A stretch of 64,000 nucleotides of DNA, from the NCBI GenBank assembly GCA_028692715.1, contig JAQUWU010000006.1:62001-126000 (forward strand), read 5' to 3'. The DNA comes from Paludibacter sp. (GTDB taxonomy: Bacteria > Bacteroidota > Bacteroidia > Bacteroidales > Paludibacteraceae). Shown one piece after another: positions 54,588-64,000 of the stretch (positions are counted from its first letter, which is position 1; each line of letters begins with the position of its first letter). Under the pieces are notes generated by a model. The model was not told where the DNA came from. It did not search any database and worked only from the letters and a program-made list of their open reading frames with translations. The position numbers and the translations under genes are program-made.

Positions 54588-56531
54588 ATGGAAAGGATTT
54601 TGAAATTTACAAAACAAAGGCAAGTCATCGCTTTAATAGTTGTTACGTTGACATTTGCTACAACATTGTTTTCGCAGTCCAAGGCTGGCAAAAATGGCGA
54701 CGGCAAGGTGACCATTTCTGGTGAGCTTCGTCAGTGGCATGATGTCACGCTTGACCTTTCTGGTCCATTTTGCAACGAAATGGACAAAACTCCAAATCCT
54801 TTTACCGATTATCGGTTCGACATAATTTTCGAACATGAATCAGGCACACCCAACTATACCGTTCCCGGCTATTTTGCTGCCGACGGCAATGCTGCCGAAT
54901 CGGGAGCTCAATCGGGTAAAGTCTGGCGTGCTCATTTATCTCCCGATAGAACTGGTAAATGGACGTACCGCATTTTGTTTGTCAGTGGCCCGGGAGTTGC
55001 CGTTTCAGATTTTCCCGGTAAAAGCCTTGCGCCATTCAATGGGCTTACAGGATCATTTGAAGTTAAACCAAGCGACAAAACAGGTCGTGACTTCCGTGGA
55101 AAAGGGCGCTTGCAATATGTAGGGCGTCATTACTTACAATTTGCCGGCAACGGTGAATATTTTCTTAAAGCTGGTCCTGATTCTCCCGAAACTCTATTAG
55201 GGTCGGTTGACTTTGACAATACTATAGCTGGAAAAGAAAAAGTTCCATTAAAAACCTGGGATAAACATGTAAAAGACTGGAAGAATAATGATCCGGTTTG
55301 GCACGGAAATAGAGGCAAAGGTCTGATTGGTGCACTCAATTATTTAGCAGCTAAAGGTGTTAATTCAATTTCTTTTATTCCCTACAATGCCGGTGGTGAT
55401 GGTGATAATGTATGGCCTTTTGTTGAGCGTAATGATAAATTTCATTATGACTGCTCAAAACTCGACCAGTGGGGAATTGTATTTTCCTATGCCCAAAAGC
55501 TTGGACTGCATCTACATTTTAAATTGCAGGAAACTGAAAATGATGACAACAGAAAACGTAGTGGCGCACAAATAATTGATATCCCACTAAAACAAGGTGA
55601 AGTGGTTGCTGTTCCTGAAGCGCTTGATGGTGGAGCAACAGGTCCGGAACGCAAACTTTATCTGCGCGAACTGATAGCCCGCTATGGTCAAAATTTGGCA
55701 TTGAACTGGAATCTGGGTGAAGAAAATACGCAGACTCCGGAAGAGCAACGTGCCATGGCTTTATACATTCACAAAACAGATCCATATCCCCACAATATCG
55801 TCATCCATTCTTACCCAAATATGCAGGATCGAGTTTATCCACCGCTTCTTGGAAACGGTTCAGCATTAACCGGTGCTTCGCTTCAAAATATGTGGAATGA
55901 AACACATGCAAAAACATTGCAATGGGTAAAAGCATCTGATAATGCAGGTAAACCATGGGTAGTTGCCAACGATGAACAAGGGTCGGCAAGCCTAGGTGTA
56001 CCTCCTGATCCTAATTACGATGGATTCAGCGGCACTGCCGGTGAAGGCAATGAAGCTTACGATTTGAATGACATTCGTCGCTGTACCTTGTGGGGCAACC
56101 TCATGGCAGGTGGTGCCGGCGTGGAGTATTATTTCGGATATAAACTTACTCAAAACGACATTATTGCCGAAGATTTTCGCAGTCGCGATAAATCATGGGA
56201 TTATTGCCGCATTGCTCTCGATTTTTTCAAAGAAAAAAATATCCCATTCTGGGGAATGAAAAATGAAGACGAGTTGGTCGGAAACTATGCGTATGACAAT
56301 TCACTTTATTGTTTTGCCAGTCGGAGTGAACTCTACTTGGTTTATCTTCCACATGGCGGTAAAGCAACACTTGATATGACCTTGGCTGCCGGTGAATTTT
56401 CAGTTTCATGGTTTAACCCACGCGAAGGTGGCGCACTTATATCAAAAGAAACGATTGGTGGTGGCATGCCGGTTGTGCTCACCGCACCATCCGAAAAAGA
56501 TGATTGGCTTGCTGTTGTAAAGCGCAGGTAA
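54588..56531 (+). CDS. DUF5060-containing secreted glycosidase-like protein
   Basis: 647 residues with a signal peptide near 12-30. DUF5060 beta-sandwich at about 45-170 (ELRQWHDVTLDLSGPF, FDIIFEHESG, VPGYFAADGNAAESG), then a TIM-barrel-like core (LNYLAAKGVNSISFIPYNAG, HLHFKLQETENDD). LNWNLGEENTQTPEEQ and VVANDEQGSASLG each offer a conserved-position Glu. The C-terminus has a putative collagen-binding-like sandwich (ELYLVYLPHGGKATLDM, FSVSWFNPREGG). No CAZy family assigned; only distantly similar to the DUF5060 protein at 42 kb. Last plus-strand gene of the pectinase run. Confidence 0.78.
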   Translation: MERILKFTKQRQVIALIVVTLTFATTLFSQSKAGKNGDGKVTISGELRQWHDVTLDLSGPFCNEMDKTPNPFTDYRFDIIFEHESGTPNYTVPGYFAADGNAAESGAQSGKVWRAHLSPDRTGKWTYRILFVSGPGVAVSDFPGKSLAPFNGLTGSFEVKPSDKTGRDFRGKGRLQYVGRHYLQFAGNGEYFLKAGPDSPETLLGSVDFDNTIAGKEKVPLKTWDKHVKDWKNNDPVWHGNRGKGLIGALNYLAAKGVNSISFIPYNAGGDGDNVWPFVERNDKFHYDCSKLDQWGIVFSYAQKLGLHLHFKLQETENDDNRKRSGAQIIDIPLKQGEVVAVPEALDGGATGPERKLYLRELIARYGQNLALNWNLGEENTQTPEEQRAMALYIHKTDPYPHNIVIHSYPNMQDRVYPPLLGNGSALTGASLQNMWNETHAKTLQWVKASDNAGKPWVVANDEQGSASLGVPPDPNYDGFSGTAGEGNEAYDLNDIRRCTLWGNLMAGGAGVEYYFGYKLTQNDIIAEDFRSRDKSWDYCRIALDFFKEKNIPFWGMKNEDELVGNYAYDNSLYCFASRSELYLVYLPHGGKATLDMTLAAGEFSVSWFNPREGGALISKETIGGGMPVVLTAPSEKDDWLAVVKRR

Positions 56532-56580
56532 TTTTGAGTTTTAACTCTTAATTTCAATTATATTTGATAGTATTAAAATG

Positions 56581-56614
56581 AAGCCATAAACCCTCACAAT
56601 GGGGTTTATGGCTT
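56581..56614. terminator. Bidirectional terminator at the end of the pectinase cluster
   Basis: Perfect arms AAGCCATAAACCC (56581-56593) and GGGTTTATGGCTT (56602-56614), positioned between convergent genes. Confidence 0.85.
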
Positions 56615-56698
56615 TCCTGTCGATAGATATGGTTATATCAATTTATAATTCAAGAATCTTGAATGTTTATTAGAGATTATACAAACATATAATCATTA

Positions 56699-58078
56699 TC
56701 AATGAGCAAAAGTAGGCATTTCGGTTACAATTCCTCCAATATTTACATTTTCGAGTTGTATATTTTCGACATTATTAAAGCTAACGCCTATGGGTGTTGA
56801 TTCTATCATAACATTCGAAAATTTAATATCATGAATTTTTTTATCCGAAAATCCCTGAATTACTAAACCGGCATGGTTTGCTTTTTTACAGATTAAACCA
56901 TCAACATAAACCCGATGAATATCTGTCACAAATCCTTTACCTTCACCATGATAAAAGGAAGTGGCATAAAAAACATCTTCCACTTCGTCAAATTTCAAAT
57001 TATTTATGTAAATATCGGACATATACCCTCCCCTATCCGGATTTGATTTCAAATAAATACCTCTTTTACAATACGTTGAAGTACAATTTTCCACAAACAC
57101 ATTGCGTACACCTGCCGACATTTCGCTGCCGATAACAACTGCGTGCAATCCTTTGAATCTACAATTTCGAATAATAATATTTTCTGAAGGTATAGCAGTA
57201 CTTCTCCCTTCGTGATCACGTCCAGCTTTTATAGCTACATTGTCATCCCCATTATCAAAATCAACATCTTCAATCAATATATTTTTTGAATATTCGGGAT
57301 CAATACCATCATTGTTTATATTTTTCGCATTAAAACTAATACCTCTTATGGTAGCATTTTCCGCTTTTAGTAAATGAATACACCAAAAGGGTGAATTGGT
57401 GATATGAACTCCTTCAATCAGAATATTTTCACACTCGAAAAGTTGCATTAATTGTGGACGAAGAAAACTACCTTCTCCAAACTTTCTTTCTTCAAGGGCT
57501 ACATTTGCATAATTCATTTCCCTGCTCTTTGTTTGTGCATTTGTTTGAAATTTCTTCCATTTACTAAAAGTTTCAGAAGCATTCCCATCAATAATCCCCT
57601 TTCCTGTAATCGAAATATTTTTCAGTTTATAGCCATAAATTAATGGACTGTAGTTATAAAGGAAAGTTCCTTCCCAACTGGTAAAAACCATTGGTAGATA
57701 ATCAGTTGGCACTTCGCTGAATTTAAGGCGTGCTCCTTTTTGTAAATCAATATTCAAGTTGCTTACCAAATGTAAAGGACCTTTAATAAAATAGATTCCA
57801 GGTGGTACTACTACCTTCAACCCCTTTTTATCTGTACATAGTTGAAAAGCCTTATCAAAAGCCGGTTTACAATTTGTTACTGAATCACCTATTGCACCCA
57901 GATTGGTAATAATAATTGAATCGGTAGGGGAAGTGGGAGCTTTAATATGCTTTAATATTGCATTCCGCTTTTTAATTCGAATATCCGTTTTTGCATTTGC
58001 CAAACAGATTGAAAATGCTATACCCATAAATAGAGTGAGAATTGTTTTGTAATTATTGAATCCAAAGATATTTCTCAT
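56699..58078 (-). CDS. GH28-family polygalacturonase
   Basis: 459 residues, signal peptide cleaved near residue 29 (SICLANAKT). Beta-helix with a fuller set of GH28 motifs than the enzyme at 48 kb: NNDGIDPEYS, NGDDNVAIKAGRD, LHAVVIGSEMSAG with its His, and KRGIYLKSNPDRGG for the RIK-type segment. Likely hydrolyses galacturonan or oligogalacturonides from the non-reducing end. It stands on the opposite strand from the cluster. A TAtcTTTA -7-like box lies on its upstream side (58102-58095), so it is transcribed separately. Confidence 0.9.
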   Translation of the reverse strand: MRNIFGFNNYKTILTLFMGIAFSICLANAKTDIRIKKRNAILKHIKAPTSPTDSIIITNLGAIGDSVTNCKPAFDKAFQLCTDKKGLKVVVPPGIYFIKGPLHLVSNLNIDLQKGARLKFSEVPTDYLPMVFTSWEGTFLYNYSPLIYGYKLKNISITGKGIIDGNASETFSKWKKFQTNAQTKSREMNYANVALEERKFGEGSFLRPQLMQLFECENILIEGVHITNSPFWCIHLLKAENATIRGISFNAKNINNDGIDPEYSKNILIEDVDFDNGDDNVAIKAGRDHEGRSTAIPSENIIIRNCRFKGLHAVVIGSEMSAGVRNVFVENCTSTYCKRGIYLKSNPDRGGYMSDIYINNLKFDEVEDVFYATSFYHGEGKGFVTDIHRVYVDGLICKKANHAGLVIQGFSDKKIHDIKFSNVMIESTPIGVSFNNVENIQLENVNIGGIVTEMPTFAH

Positions 58079-58369
58079 AATTTTGTATTTTTCGTAAAGA
58101 TATAAAAAGAATTTCAGGTTAAAAAGTAAAAATAATTCATTTTAAATAACAAAATACATCCTGACTCAGTAATATCTTGAAACATTTACAGCCCAAGGTT
58201 TTATTTTTCATTATTATCAAGCAAAAAATGAATGTTACTACTATTATAATTATCAACACTAACTTTATAATTTTTTAAAGAAACAATCTGTCAATAAAAA
58301 ACGTTTTGAAAGCAAATTTATATACATTTTTTTGAGTATTTTTGTCTCTTAATTTTAAATTAAATCATT
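58079..58369. other. Divergent intergenic region between GH28 and pepT
   Basis: AT-rich, with -7-like boxes for each divergent gene (58102-58095 minus, 58337-58344 plus). No gene or repeat recognised. Confidence 0.5.
58337..58344 (+). promoter_or_regulatory. -7 box of the pepT promoter
   Basis: TAttTTTG, 25 bases before the pepT start codon; no good -33 element at the usual distance. Confidence 0.5.
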
Positions 58370-59593
58370 ATGAACATTACCGACCGTTTTCTGAAATATG
58401 TAAGCTTCACTACTACTTCAGACGAAAACACAAACATGACACCCAGTACTCCTGGTCAAATGGTATTTGCAAAATACTTAGTTGAAGAACTAAAAAGTAT
58501 CGGATTAATAGAAGTAGAACTGGACAAAAACGGTTATATAATGGCAACATTACCTTCGAATATCGACAAAGAAGTCCCAACAATTGGTTTTATTTCCCAT
58601 ATGGATACCAGTCCGGATATGACTGCCAAAAATGTAAAACCCCGCATAGTTACAAATTATGACGGCAATGACATTTTGTTAAACGAAGAAAAAATAATTC
58701 TTCTTGAAACCGAAAAATATCCTGAAATACTACAATATAAAGGTCAGGACATTATTGTAACTGATGGTACAACCTTGTTAGGCGCAGATGATAAAGCCGG
58801 GATAACCGAAATTGTTTCAGCCATGGAATATCTGCTAGCTCATCCCCAAATTAAACATGGTAAAATACGACTTGGATTTACTCCCGACGAGGAAATTGGT
58901 CAGGGAGCCGATCATTTTGATGTGGAAAAATTTAATGCCGAATGGTCGTATACCATGGATGGCGGTGAAATTGGAGAATTGGAATTTGAGAATTTCAATG
59001 CTGCCGGTGCAAAAGTTCATTTTAATGGGTTGAATGTTCATCCCGGTTACGCCTATCATAAAATGATAAATTCAATGCGCATTGCGCAACAATTTGTAGG
59101 CATGCTACCACGCTGGGAAACGCCCGAACACACACAGGATTACGAAGGATATTATCATTTGACGAACGTAGAGGGTACTGTTGAAAAATCGACTCTCAGC
59201 TATATTATACGCGACCATGACCATGATCGTTTCGAGCGCAGAAAAAAAGAAATGCAACATTTAGTGAATAAAATAAATGCTGAATATGGTGCAAATACAG
59301 CAGAAATTGAAATTCATGATCAATATTACAATATGCGTGAAATGGTAGAACCACAAATGCATATCGTCGATCTGGCTTTTGAAGCTATGGAAGCTGTTGG
59401 CGTAAAACCAAATGTAAAACCAATACGCGGTGGAACTGACGGATCACGACTTTCGTATATGGGACTGCTCTGTCCTAATATCTTTGCCGGCGGACATAAT
59501 TTTCATGGTCGCTTTGAGTTTGTTCCAGTACAATCAATAGAAAAAGCCACAATGGTCATTGTTAAAATAGCAGAACTATTGGCTGCAAAGTGA
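58370..59593 (+). CDS. pepT: Peptidase T (tripeptide aminopeptidase)
   Basis: 407 residues, normal length. Zinc-dependent M20-family enzyme that removes the N-terminal residue of tripeptides in the cytoplasm. All expected ligands are visible: His77 and Asp79 (FISHMDTS), bridging Asp140 (LLGADDKAG), catalytic Glu174 and ligand Glu175 ([13 protein letters not shown]), Asp197 ([10 protein letters not shown]) and the C-terminal His in [12 protein letters not shown]. Single gene with a nearby -7 box. Confidence 0.97.
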   Translation: MNITDRFLKYVSFTTTSDENTNMTPSTPGQMVFAKYLVEELKSIGLIEVELDKNGYIMATLPSNIDKEVPTIGFISHMDTSPDMTAKNVKPRIVTNYDGNDILLNEEKIILLETEKYPEILQYKGQDIIVTDGTTLLGADDKAGITEIVSAMEYLLAHPQIKHGKIRLGFTPDEEIGQGADHFDVEKFNAEWSYTMDGGEIGELEFENFNAAGAKVHFNGLNVHPGYAYHKMINSMRIAQQFVGMLPRWETPEHTQDYEGYYHLTNVEGTVEKSTLSYIIRDHDHDRFERRKKEMQHLVNKINAEYGANTAEIEIHDQYYNMREMVEPQMHIVDLAFEAMEAVGVKPNVKPIRGGTDGSRLSYMGLLCPNIFAGGHNFHGRFEFVPVQSIEKATMVIVKIAELLAAK

Positions 59594-59697
59594 TATTAGT
59601 GATTGGTTAATCGGCTGATTCGTTAATTAAGTGATTCGTTATAATTAAATTACAAACAACAATACAAATTAAAAGCCCCTTTAGGGGTTGGAGTCTA
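59594..59697. repeat. Short repeats and hairpin before gcvT
   Basis: GTGATTGGTTAATCGGCTGA-type units (59596-59640) resemble the array near 10.1 kb in style. CCCCT-TT-AGGGG (59676-59687) is a short hairpin ending 10 bases before the gcvT start, where it could affect initiation. Confidence 0.4.
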
Positions 59698-60768
59698 ATG
59701 AAAACAACAGCATTTACAAAAAAACATATTGAATTAGGTGCTAAAATGCACGAGTTTGCCGGCTATAACATGCCGATTGAATACAGTGGAATTACCGATG
59801 AACATCTAACTGTTCGTAATGCTGTGGGAGTTTTTGACGTTTCGCACATGGGTGAGTTTTGGGTGAAAGGGCCTAAAGCCTTGTCATTTTTACAAAAAAT
59901 TACATCAAATGATGTTGCTGCTTTGCCGCTAGGTAAAGCTCAATATTCATGTTTCCCGAATGGGAAAGGTGGAATTGTTGATGACATTTTGGTTTATCAT
60001 TACGAAAAGGAAAAGTATTTTGTGGTGGTTAATGCTTCGAACATAGAAAAAGACTGGAACTGGTGTGTAAGCCACAATTCCAATGGAACTGATTTGGAAA
60101 ATGCTTCCGATAAAATGTCACAATTAGCCATTCAGGGACCAAAAGCGTTGGCCACATTACAAAAACTTACTGATATTGACCTTTCTGAAATTCCTTATTA
60201 TGGATTTGTAACGGGTAAAATTGCAGGAATAAAAGAAGTTATTATTTCGAATACAGGCTATACGGGTGCAGGGGGTTTCGAATTGTATTTCTACCCTGAA
60301 TATGCAGATAAATTATGGAATGATATTTTTGAAGCAGGGGCCGAATTTGGAATCAAGCCCATTGGTTTGGGAGCGCGTGATACATTGCGTCTTGAAAAAG
60401 GCTACTGTCTTTATGGAAATGACATTAACGATACCACTTCGCCCATCGAAGCAGGATTGGGTTGGATTACAAAATTTGTTGAGGGTAAAAATTTCATCGA
60501 TCGTCCATTGCTTGAAAAACAAAAAGCCGATGGAGTTGAAAGAAAATTGGTTCGTTTTGAACTTAAAGAAAGAGGTATTCCTCGTCACGAATACGAAATT
60601 GTAAACGAAAAAAATGATCTTATCGGTATTGTGACTTCCGGCACTATGTTACCCGACACAAAAAAAGGGATTGGGATGGGATATGTTCAAACAAAATACT
60701 CAGAAGAAGGCTCATCAATATTTATAAAAATCAGAGCTAATAACCTGGAAGCAATTGTGATAAAATAA
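59698..60768 (+). CDS. gcvT: Aminomethyltransferase (glycine cleavage system T protein)
   Basis: 356 residues. Takes the aminomethyl group from lipoyl-GcvH, releases ammonia and forms 5,10-methylene-THF. Folate-binding features include [16 protein letters not shown], the family-typical [15 protein letters not shown] with the catalytic-site Asp, [17 protein letters not shown] and [12 protein letters not shown]. The C-terminal beta-barrel contains [20 protein letters not shown]. The other gcv genes are not in the window, as is common in Bacteroidota. It supplies the methylene-THF that FolD at 10 kb oxidises. Confidence 0.96.
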   Translation: MKTTAFTKKHIELGAKMHEFAGYNMPIEYSGITDEHLTVRNAVGVFDVSHMGEFWVKGPKALSFLQKITSNDVAALPLGKAQYSCFPNGKGGIVDDILVYHYEKEKYFVVVNASNIEKDWNWCVSHNSNGTDLENASDKMSQLAIQGPKALATLQKLTDIDLSEIPYYGFVTGKIAGIKEVIISNTGYTGAGGFELYFYPEYADKLWNDIFEAGAEFGIKPIGLGARDTLRLEKGYCLYGNDINDTTSPIEAGLGWITKFVEGKNFIDRPLLEKQKADGVERKLVRFELKERGIPRHEYEIVNEKNDLIGIVTSGTMLPDTKKGIGMGYVQTKYSEEGSSIFIKIRANNLEAIVIK

Positions 60769-60819
60769 TCACCTCGTTTGCTTTTATTCGGGATTGATTT
60801 CGTCCTCAAACCCATCCCT

Positions 60820-62952
60820 ATGAGAAAAATCGTACTGTTCTATTTTCTTTTGGCTACAGCTCAAATAGCTGTAGCACAGGAAAAACATGTACTTATTACA
60901 GATACTGCCGACTCAAAATCCATCACTAAAAATGTATTTGACATTGAGGAAGTTCAAGTCACCGCAAAACTCAGCGATGCTAATCTGAAATCGGGATCAA
61001 CAGGCTTGCTCATTGATGTAAAACAATTAAAACAACTCCCAAAACTTATAGGTGAAAGTGACCCTTACAAAGCCTTACAATACATGGGTGGTGTTTCGCA
61101 AGCCGGAGAAGCCAATTCGGGCTTGTATGTGAGAGGCGGAAACAACGACCAAAACCTGATACTCTTTAATGGTTCGATGATTCAAAATCCAACTCATGTA
61201 TTGGGGATGTTCTCTGTTTTTAATCCGGACCTTATTGGCGAAATGCGTTTTATAAAATCGGGGATGCCGGCCGAATACGGTGGTCGACTGTCTTCCATTG
61301 TTGAAATAAATACTGATAACTCAATTCCTGACTCTCTCAAAATAAAAGGATCTGTTGGATTAATTTCGTCCCGTATCTCCACACAAATTCCCATCGAAAG
61401 AAAAATTTCAATTTATGCTTCATGGCGTGGAAGTTATATCAGCTCTATTATTCTGCCATTACTTTCTAAAGTTGGAATCGACAGTTTACTAACACAAAAC
61501 AAGTATGAATTTTGGGATGCGAATGCGGGATTTATCTACAATATTTCTCAAAAGACCCGACTAACAGGAAGTTTTTACATTGGTAAAGATGATTTTAGAG
61601 CTGGTGAACTTAAGCAGGTCAATTTAAGCAGTAATTATACCTTTTGGCAAAATACCACCGCAGGAATCCAATTGAATCATATTTTTAATGAAAAGTGGAG
61701 TATGAATCATCAACTGAATTATTCGGAATTTCAAATTCAAACCACACTTGATTGGTATAATTCTAAACAAAGTATAAAATCTCAATTAAAAAATATAAAT
61801 TACAAGTCAGATTTTTTTAATATCATCAACAATAATCATAAGTTAAAATTCGGGGTGGAAATTTCTTATTATAATGCACTTCCAAATCACTTTACATCTG
61901 ACTCTATAGTTTCTAGTGATGTTAATACAGATTATAATTATATTCATTCTACACAAATAACTTTTTACGGGCGAGATGAATGGACGTGGAGAAATTGGCA
62001 ATTCAACCTCGGATTACGGACAAACCTTTATGCTCATATTGGACCATATACTGATTTCAATGAAATTGCTGACATAATCTATAATAAAAACAAAATTATA
62101 AAAACATATTCGGGAATTGAACCACGCTTCTTCTCTCGCTATTTAATCAATTCAAAATCATCTATAAAAGTTTCAGCAACGAATCATATTCAATATCTGA
62201 ATCAAATTCCTATTTTCTCTATCGGTATACCAATGGATTTACAAATTCCGGCATCATTATTTGTTAAACCGCAAGAATCTTGGCACTTCTCAGGAGGTTA
62301 TTTCCGAAATTTAGATGATAATAATTGGGAAATCAGTATTGAAGTATACTATAAAAATTTTAAGAATCTATTAGAGTTTAATAATGGGGAAAATGGTACA
62401 TTCTCTAATGGAATGTATGAAAATAGTTTACAAAGTGGCACAGGATGGACTTATGGATCTGAGTGGAAATTGAGTAAAAATTATGGAAAACTTACCGGTT
62501 GGATTTCTTATAATTTAGCATGGAATTATCGACAATTTTCAGAGATAAATAATGGATTGCCGTTTTTAGACAGAAATGATAGACGACATGATTTGTCTGT
62601 AGTGGGAATGTATGAAATTGATAAAAAATGGCATTTATCTGCTGTTTTTGTATATGCAACAGGTAGTAGACTCAATCTGCCCTTGAGTTGGTTTATAATT
62701 GACAATAAATATGTTCTGGAATACGGAAAATACAATGCATTTGTAATGCCGGCATATCACAGATTAGATGTTTCGTTGAACTACAAACTTAAACCTTGGC
62801 ATGGAATAAATTCGGAATTAGATTTTTCAATATATAATTTATATAACCGGTATAATCCTTATCAGATATATTTTAACCCGGCAAATCAAAAAATAATGAT
62901 GAGTTACTTATTACCGATAATTCCTTCTATTTCCTGGAACTTTAAATTTTAA
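60820..62952 (+). CDS. TonB-dependent receptor (plug and barrel, no CarboxypepD domain)
   Basis: 710 residues from the ATG at 60820, which gives a signal peptide (IAVAQ cleavage). A farther ATG at 60778 would add 14 residues. Plug domain at about 35-150: FDIEEVQVTAKLSDANL (TonB-box-like region nearby), YKALQYMGGVSQAGEANSG, YVRGGNNDQNLILFNG and FIKSGMPAEYGGRLSS. The 22-strand-type barrel extends to the C-terminal aromatic end ISWNFKF. A DUF4249 lipoprotein gene starts 13 bp downstream, the usual pair in Bacteroidota. Substrate unknown. Confidence 0.92.
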   Translation: MRKIVLFYFLLATAQIAVAQEKHVLITDTADSKSITKNVFDIEEVQVTAKLSDANLKSGSTGLLIDVKQLKQLPKLIGESDPYKALQYMGGVSQAGEANSGLYVRGGNNDQNLILFNGSMIQNPTHVLGMFSVFNPDLIGEMRFIKSGMPAEYGGRLSSIVEINTDNSIPDSLKIKGSVGLISSRISTQIPIERKISIYASWRGSYISSIILPLLSKVGIDSLLTQNKYEFWDANAGFIYNISQKTRLTGSFYIGKDDFRAGELKQVNLSSNYTFWQNTTAGIQLNHIFNEKWSMNHQLNYSEFQIQTTLDWYNSKQSIKSQLKNINYKSDFFNIINNNHKLKFGVEISYYNALPNHFTSDSIVSSDVNTDYNYIHSTQITFYGRDEWTWRNWQFNLGLRTNLYAHIGPYTDFNEIADIIYNKNKIIKTYSGIEPRFFSRYLINSKSSIKVSATNHIQYLNQIPIFSIGIPMDLQIPASLFVKPQESWHFSGGYFRNLDDNNWEISIEVYYKNFKNLLEFNNGENGTFSNGMYENSLQSGTGWTYGSEWKLSKNYGKLTGWISYNLAWNYRQFSEINNGLPFLDRNDRRHDLSVVGMYEIDKKWHLSAVFVYATGSRLNLPLSWFIIDNKYVLEYGKYNAFVMPAYHRLDVSLNYKLKPWHGINSELDFSIYNLYNRYNPYQIYFNPANQKIMMSYLLPIIPSISWNFKF

Positions 62953-62964
62953 TTCAAAATAATT

Positions 62965-63849
62965 ATGAAATGCAATTATTCAATTTTGTTATTATTATTG
63001 TTGGTTGTTTCATGTCAACCGGAGTTGGATTATAAAACGAGTGGTTACGTTCAAAAAATCATAGTTGAGGGATACATTTCCAATAATGAGTATCCAAAAG
63101 TATATTTAACCCTAAATATCCCTTTATCTGAAAAAGTTGACTCAATTTCAATACTTAATAATGTTATAAGATATGCAAAAGTAACGGTTTCAGACTCACT
63201 CAATCCAAATGTCGTTGAAGCAAAAACAGAAATATTGACTTCAGGATGGGAAACAGATAAGAGGTTATTTCCTCCATATAAATATTTTGGAAGAAAATAT
63301 AAAGGGGAAGAGGGGAAAAAATATTACCTGACAGTAGAATATGGCGGATTTACTCTGAAAGCTCAAACAACTATACCACTTAAAACTCCCATTAAGAACT
63401 TTTCCACTAAACCTGTTAATGGGAATGATACTCTTAAAAGCTTATTTATGACAATAGATATTAATCCTACTTTGAAAAATAGTTATCGGGTTTACTCATT
63501 AAAAAAAAAGGATGGATACTACAAAGAAACTCAGTTATTGTATAACTCAAAATTCATCTTATCTGGGACGAATACTTTTGGCATAAATCCAACAGTTAGT
63601 AAAATAGATTCAAGTTATTCTGAGGGGGAAAATTTCGTTAAAGGTGATACTGTATTTATACGATTGTGCACACTTGATAGTGTTAGTACTGATTTTTTTA
63701 GCGATTTAACTTTATTTTCGTCATCACAGGGAATGGGTAATAACCTACTTATTGGCGAAAAAGAATCGCTAAAATCAAATATCAGTTATCCCGGGTTTGG
63801 AATTTGGTATGGAAATGGTGTTTCAACTTATAGGATTATTATTCCATAA
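62965..63849 (+). CDS. DUF4249-family lipoprotein, partner of the TonB receptor
   Basis: 294 residues with a lipobox VVSC (Cys17). DUF4249 pattern: VQKIIVEGYISNNEYPKVYL near the N-terminus, a beta-sandwich with YYLTVEYGGFTLKAQTTIP, and the C-terminal YPGFGIWYGNGVSTYRI. In this family the gene follows a TonB receptor, as here (13 bp). The role is unknown; possibly substrate capture on the outer membrane surface, by analogy with SusD although unrelated in sequence. Confidence 0.88.
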   Translation: MKCNYSILLLLLLVVSCQPELDYKTSGYVQKIIVEGYISNNEYPKVYLTLNIPLSEKVDSISILNNVIRYAKVTVSDSLNPNVVEAKTEILTSGWETDKRLFPPYKYFGRKYKGEEGKKYYLTVEYGGFTLKAQTTIPLKTPIKNFSTKPVNGNDTLKSLFMTIDINPTLKNSYRVYSLKKKDGYYKETQLLYNSKFILSGTNTFGINPTVSKIDSSYSEGENFVKGDTVFIRLCTLDSVSTDFFSDLTLFSSSQGMGNNLLIGEKESLKSNISYPGFGIWYGNGVSTYRIIIP

Positions 63850-63879
63850 AAAAGGAGAAGTTAAAAACTTCTCCTTTTT
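63849..63879. terminator. Terminator after the DUF4249 gene
   Basis: AAAAAGGAGAAGTT (63849-63862) pairs with AACTTCTCCTTTTT (63866-63879), immediately after the stop codon and shared with the convergent gene ending at 63897. Confidence 0.88.
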
Positions 63880-63896
63880 AGAAACTGATTAAAATA

Positions 63897-64000
63897 TTAA
63901 TCAATATTTGGTAACATAGATTCAAATTTAGTAATAACAGTCTTAAAGTTATCGTTCATGTATTTTTCAAAATCAGTTATTTTCGAACCATCACTTAATA
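63897..64000 (-). CDS. 3' end of an unidentified gene, cut by window edge
   Basis: An open frame enters from the right edge on the minus strand and ends at TAA (63899-63897). The 34 visible residues end in FKTVITKFESMLPNID and begin LSDGSKITDFEKYMNDN. The convergent terminator at 63849-63879 supports a real gene end here. The piece is too short to identify. Confidence 0.55.
   Translation of the reverse strand, partial: LSDGSKITDFEKYMNDNFKTVITKFESMLPNID

Overview
The window is low-GC DNA from a member of the Bacteroidota, most likely an environmental Bacteroidales or Marinilabiliales-type bacterium. Four things point there: promoters of the TAnnTTTG type (before ffh, the DEAD-box gene, pfp and others), a type IX secretion sorting tail on one protein, family-typical proteins (DUF4249 lipoprotein, OmpA/PD40 protein, PPi-dependent phosphofructokinase, TonB-type barrels), and a large pectin-degradation locus. 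No tRNA, rRNA, CRISPR array, transposase or phage gene was recognised.

Layout. 1-5 kb: the 3' part of fabH; a nitroreductase with its own TetR regulator (matching palindromes in front of both genes); an ECF sigma operon carrying a probable anti-sigma factor, a Spy/CpxP-like protein, a small secreted acidic-repeat protein and a DUF2202 lipoprotein. 5-8.7 kb: one OmpA/PD40/VWA lipoprotein gene flanked by inverted copies of a roughly 200-bp intergenic repeat. 8.7-17 kb: housekeeping genes (ffh, folD, rsmE, yaaA, pfp, a DEAD-box helicase). 17-20.4 kb: a truncated and a complete sensor kinase, a receiver-only regulator and a DUF4256 gene. 20.8-26 kb: two beta-propeller glycosidases, a YraQ-type permease and a DUF362 protein with a type IX tail. 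26.3-28.2 kb: an OmpR-type two-component system. 28.9-58 kb: an outer-membrane barrel, a PepSY-like protein, then a long co-directional pectinase cluster. The cluster holds one PL10, seven PL1 (one with a nonsense codon), two GH28, one GH105, one GH140-like enzyme, two DUF5060 glycosidase-like proteins, an oxidoreductase and a secreted cupin. 58-64 kb: pepT, gcvT, a TonB-dependent receptor with a DUF4249 partner, and the 3' end of an unidentified gene.

How it may work together. The pectinases would cut homogalacturonan (PL1, PL10, GH28) and trim the products (GH105), while GH140-like, DUF5060 and GH43 enzymes would remove side chains. The window holds no SusC/SusD pair and no hybrid two-component regulator. 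Instead, the barrel gene and the PepSY-pectate lyase operon share an unusual promoter: three or four direct repeats of about 11 bp (TTCCAGATTTG-like) ending at exactly the same distance from the -7 box. That is the kind of site OmpR/PhoB-family regulators bind, and such a regulator is encoded just upstream. The inferred circuit is sensor kinase and OmpR-type regulator controlling the barrel and the pectin-lyase operon. This is the most interesting feature of the window.

Several genes look damaged (PL1 at 46.7 kb, a DUF481-like barrel at 45.3-46.6 kb, the kinase fragment at 17.3 kb). The first two could be sequencing errors.
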